From the NCBI GenBank assembly GCA_026126345.1, contig JAHCJH010000016.1, positions 1 to 33,083 of the forward strand: DNA of 33,083 bases. Direction: 5' to 3'. Both the position numbers and the translations under genes were made by a program. Under the pieces are notes generated by a model. It was not told the DNA's origin. It did no database searches and saw only the letters and a program-made list of their open reading frames with translations. The stretch is from Phycisphaeraceae bacterium (GTDB lineage: Bacteria > Planctomycetota > Phycisphaerae > Phycisphaerales > UBA1924). Positions 32,859-33,083 of this stretch are shown here, one piece after another. Numbering within the stretch: the stretch's first letter is position 1; each line of letters starts with the position of its first letter.

Positions 32859-33083
32859 GCGTCGCCCCGCGCTTCGGCCAGAGTGACGATGTCCGGCACA
32901 TTGCGGTACAGCCCGTCGTAGTCAAGCCCGTACCCGACGACGAACTCATCGTCGATCCGGAACCCGAAGTACTCCACCGCGACGTCCTCGTCGCGCCCGC
33001 CCGGCTTGGTCTTGTTCAGCAGCACCGCCAGTCGCTGGCTCTGCGGCTGCTGCGCCGCGATCACCCGGCGCAGCAGGCCCAGC
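32855..33083 (-). CDS. hpt: Hypoxanthine phosphoribosyltransferase, C-terminal part (cut by window edge)
   Basis: The frame is open to the last base, so the start lies outside the window and about 75 residues are visible. 'RLAVLLNKTKPGGRDEDVAV' followed by EYFGFRIDDEFVVGYGLDYDGLYRN is the hallmark C-terminus of bacterial Hpt: the Asp/Phe purine-binding strand, then FVVGYGLDYxxxYRNLP. The enzyme salvages hypoxanthine and guanine using PRPP. The PRPP loop is in the missing part. It is the first visible gene of the hpt-PH-coaE run, with a GTGA overlap to the PH gene. Confidence 0.93.
   Translation of the reverse strand, partial: LGLLRRVIAAQQPQSQRLAVLLNKTKPGGRDEDVAVEYFGFRIDDEFVVGYGLDYDGLYRNVPDIVTLAEARGDA

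Noticed and set aside
1-33083. CRISPR arrays, insertion sequences, integrase genes, att sites and rRNA
   Set aside because: No direct-repeat/spacer pattern, transposase or integrase motifs, or rRNA sequence was seen on either strand.

Overview
This is a GC-rich, densely coded bacterial segment. Three features suggest a planctomycete, most likely of the Phycisphaerae. First, there is a large Ser/Thr kinase with a TPR output region. Second, there is a membrane protein with a CxxC...CPECG zinc ribbon of a kind common in Phycisphaerales. Third, Rho carries a long Gly/Gln-rich N-terminal region. This assignment is an inference from gene content; there is no rRNA in the window. Many adjacent genes are joined by GTGA, ATGA or TTGA stop/start overlaps, so translational coupling is widespread.

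Layout. 1-879 holds the 3' part of a DUF3299-like gene (+). 914-3736 (-) holds an MFS transporter followed by a beta-CASP metallo-hydrolase gene broken by a one-base frameshift. A divergent kinase/TPR gene follows at 3825-6374 (+). At 6471-8357 is the catalytic subunit of a B12-dependent acyl-CoA mutase whose active-site residues match isobutyryl-CoA mutase rather than methylmalonyl-CoA mutase. Directly behind it lies a compact six-gene run, 8391-15021 (+): an APH-like phosphotransferase, an HprK-related kinase, a PhyH-like 2OG dioxygenase, a Rieske oxygenase that appears to start at ATT, a COG4671-type glycosyltransferase and an NTP_transf_5 nucleotidyltransferase. This run is the best candidate in the window for an undescribed pathway.

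15076-15202 holds tRNA-Arg(ACG) on the minus strand with an intrinsic terminator directly behind it. The + strand then carries housekeeping genes: rpsT (S20), a CPBP-family membrane protease, birA and prmC (15359-18264). A kinase-less PAS/GAF/receiver protein (18266-20017, -) is divergent from a GldA/GldF/GldG-like ABC operon (20164-23989, +).

From about 23870 to the end everything is on the minus strand. In transcription order, right to left, it reads: hpt (partial), a PH-domain membrane protein, coaE, rho, a small three-helix membrane protein, a secreted TPR protein, a flippase-like LPG_synthase_TM protein, a DUF444/YeaH-like vWA protein and the zinc-ribbon membrane protein. The last of these runs antisense into the 3' end of the GldG-like gene. 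No stretch above 300 bp lacks a gene once the tRNA and its terminator are counted. I saw no CRISPR array, insertion sequence, integrase or rRNA.
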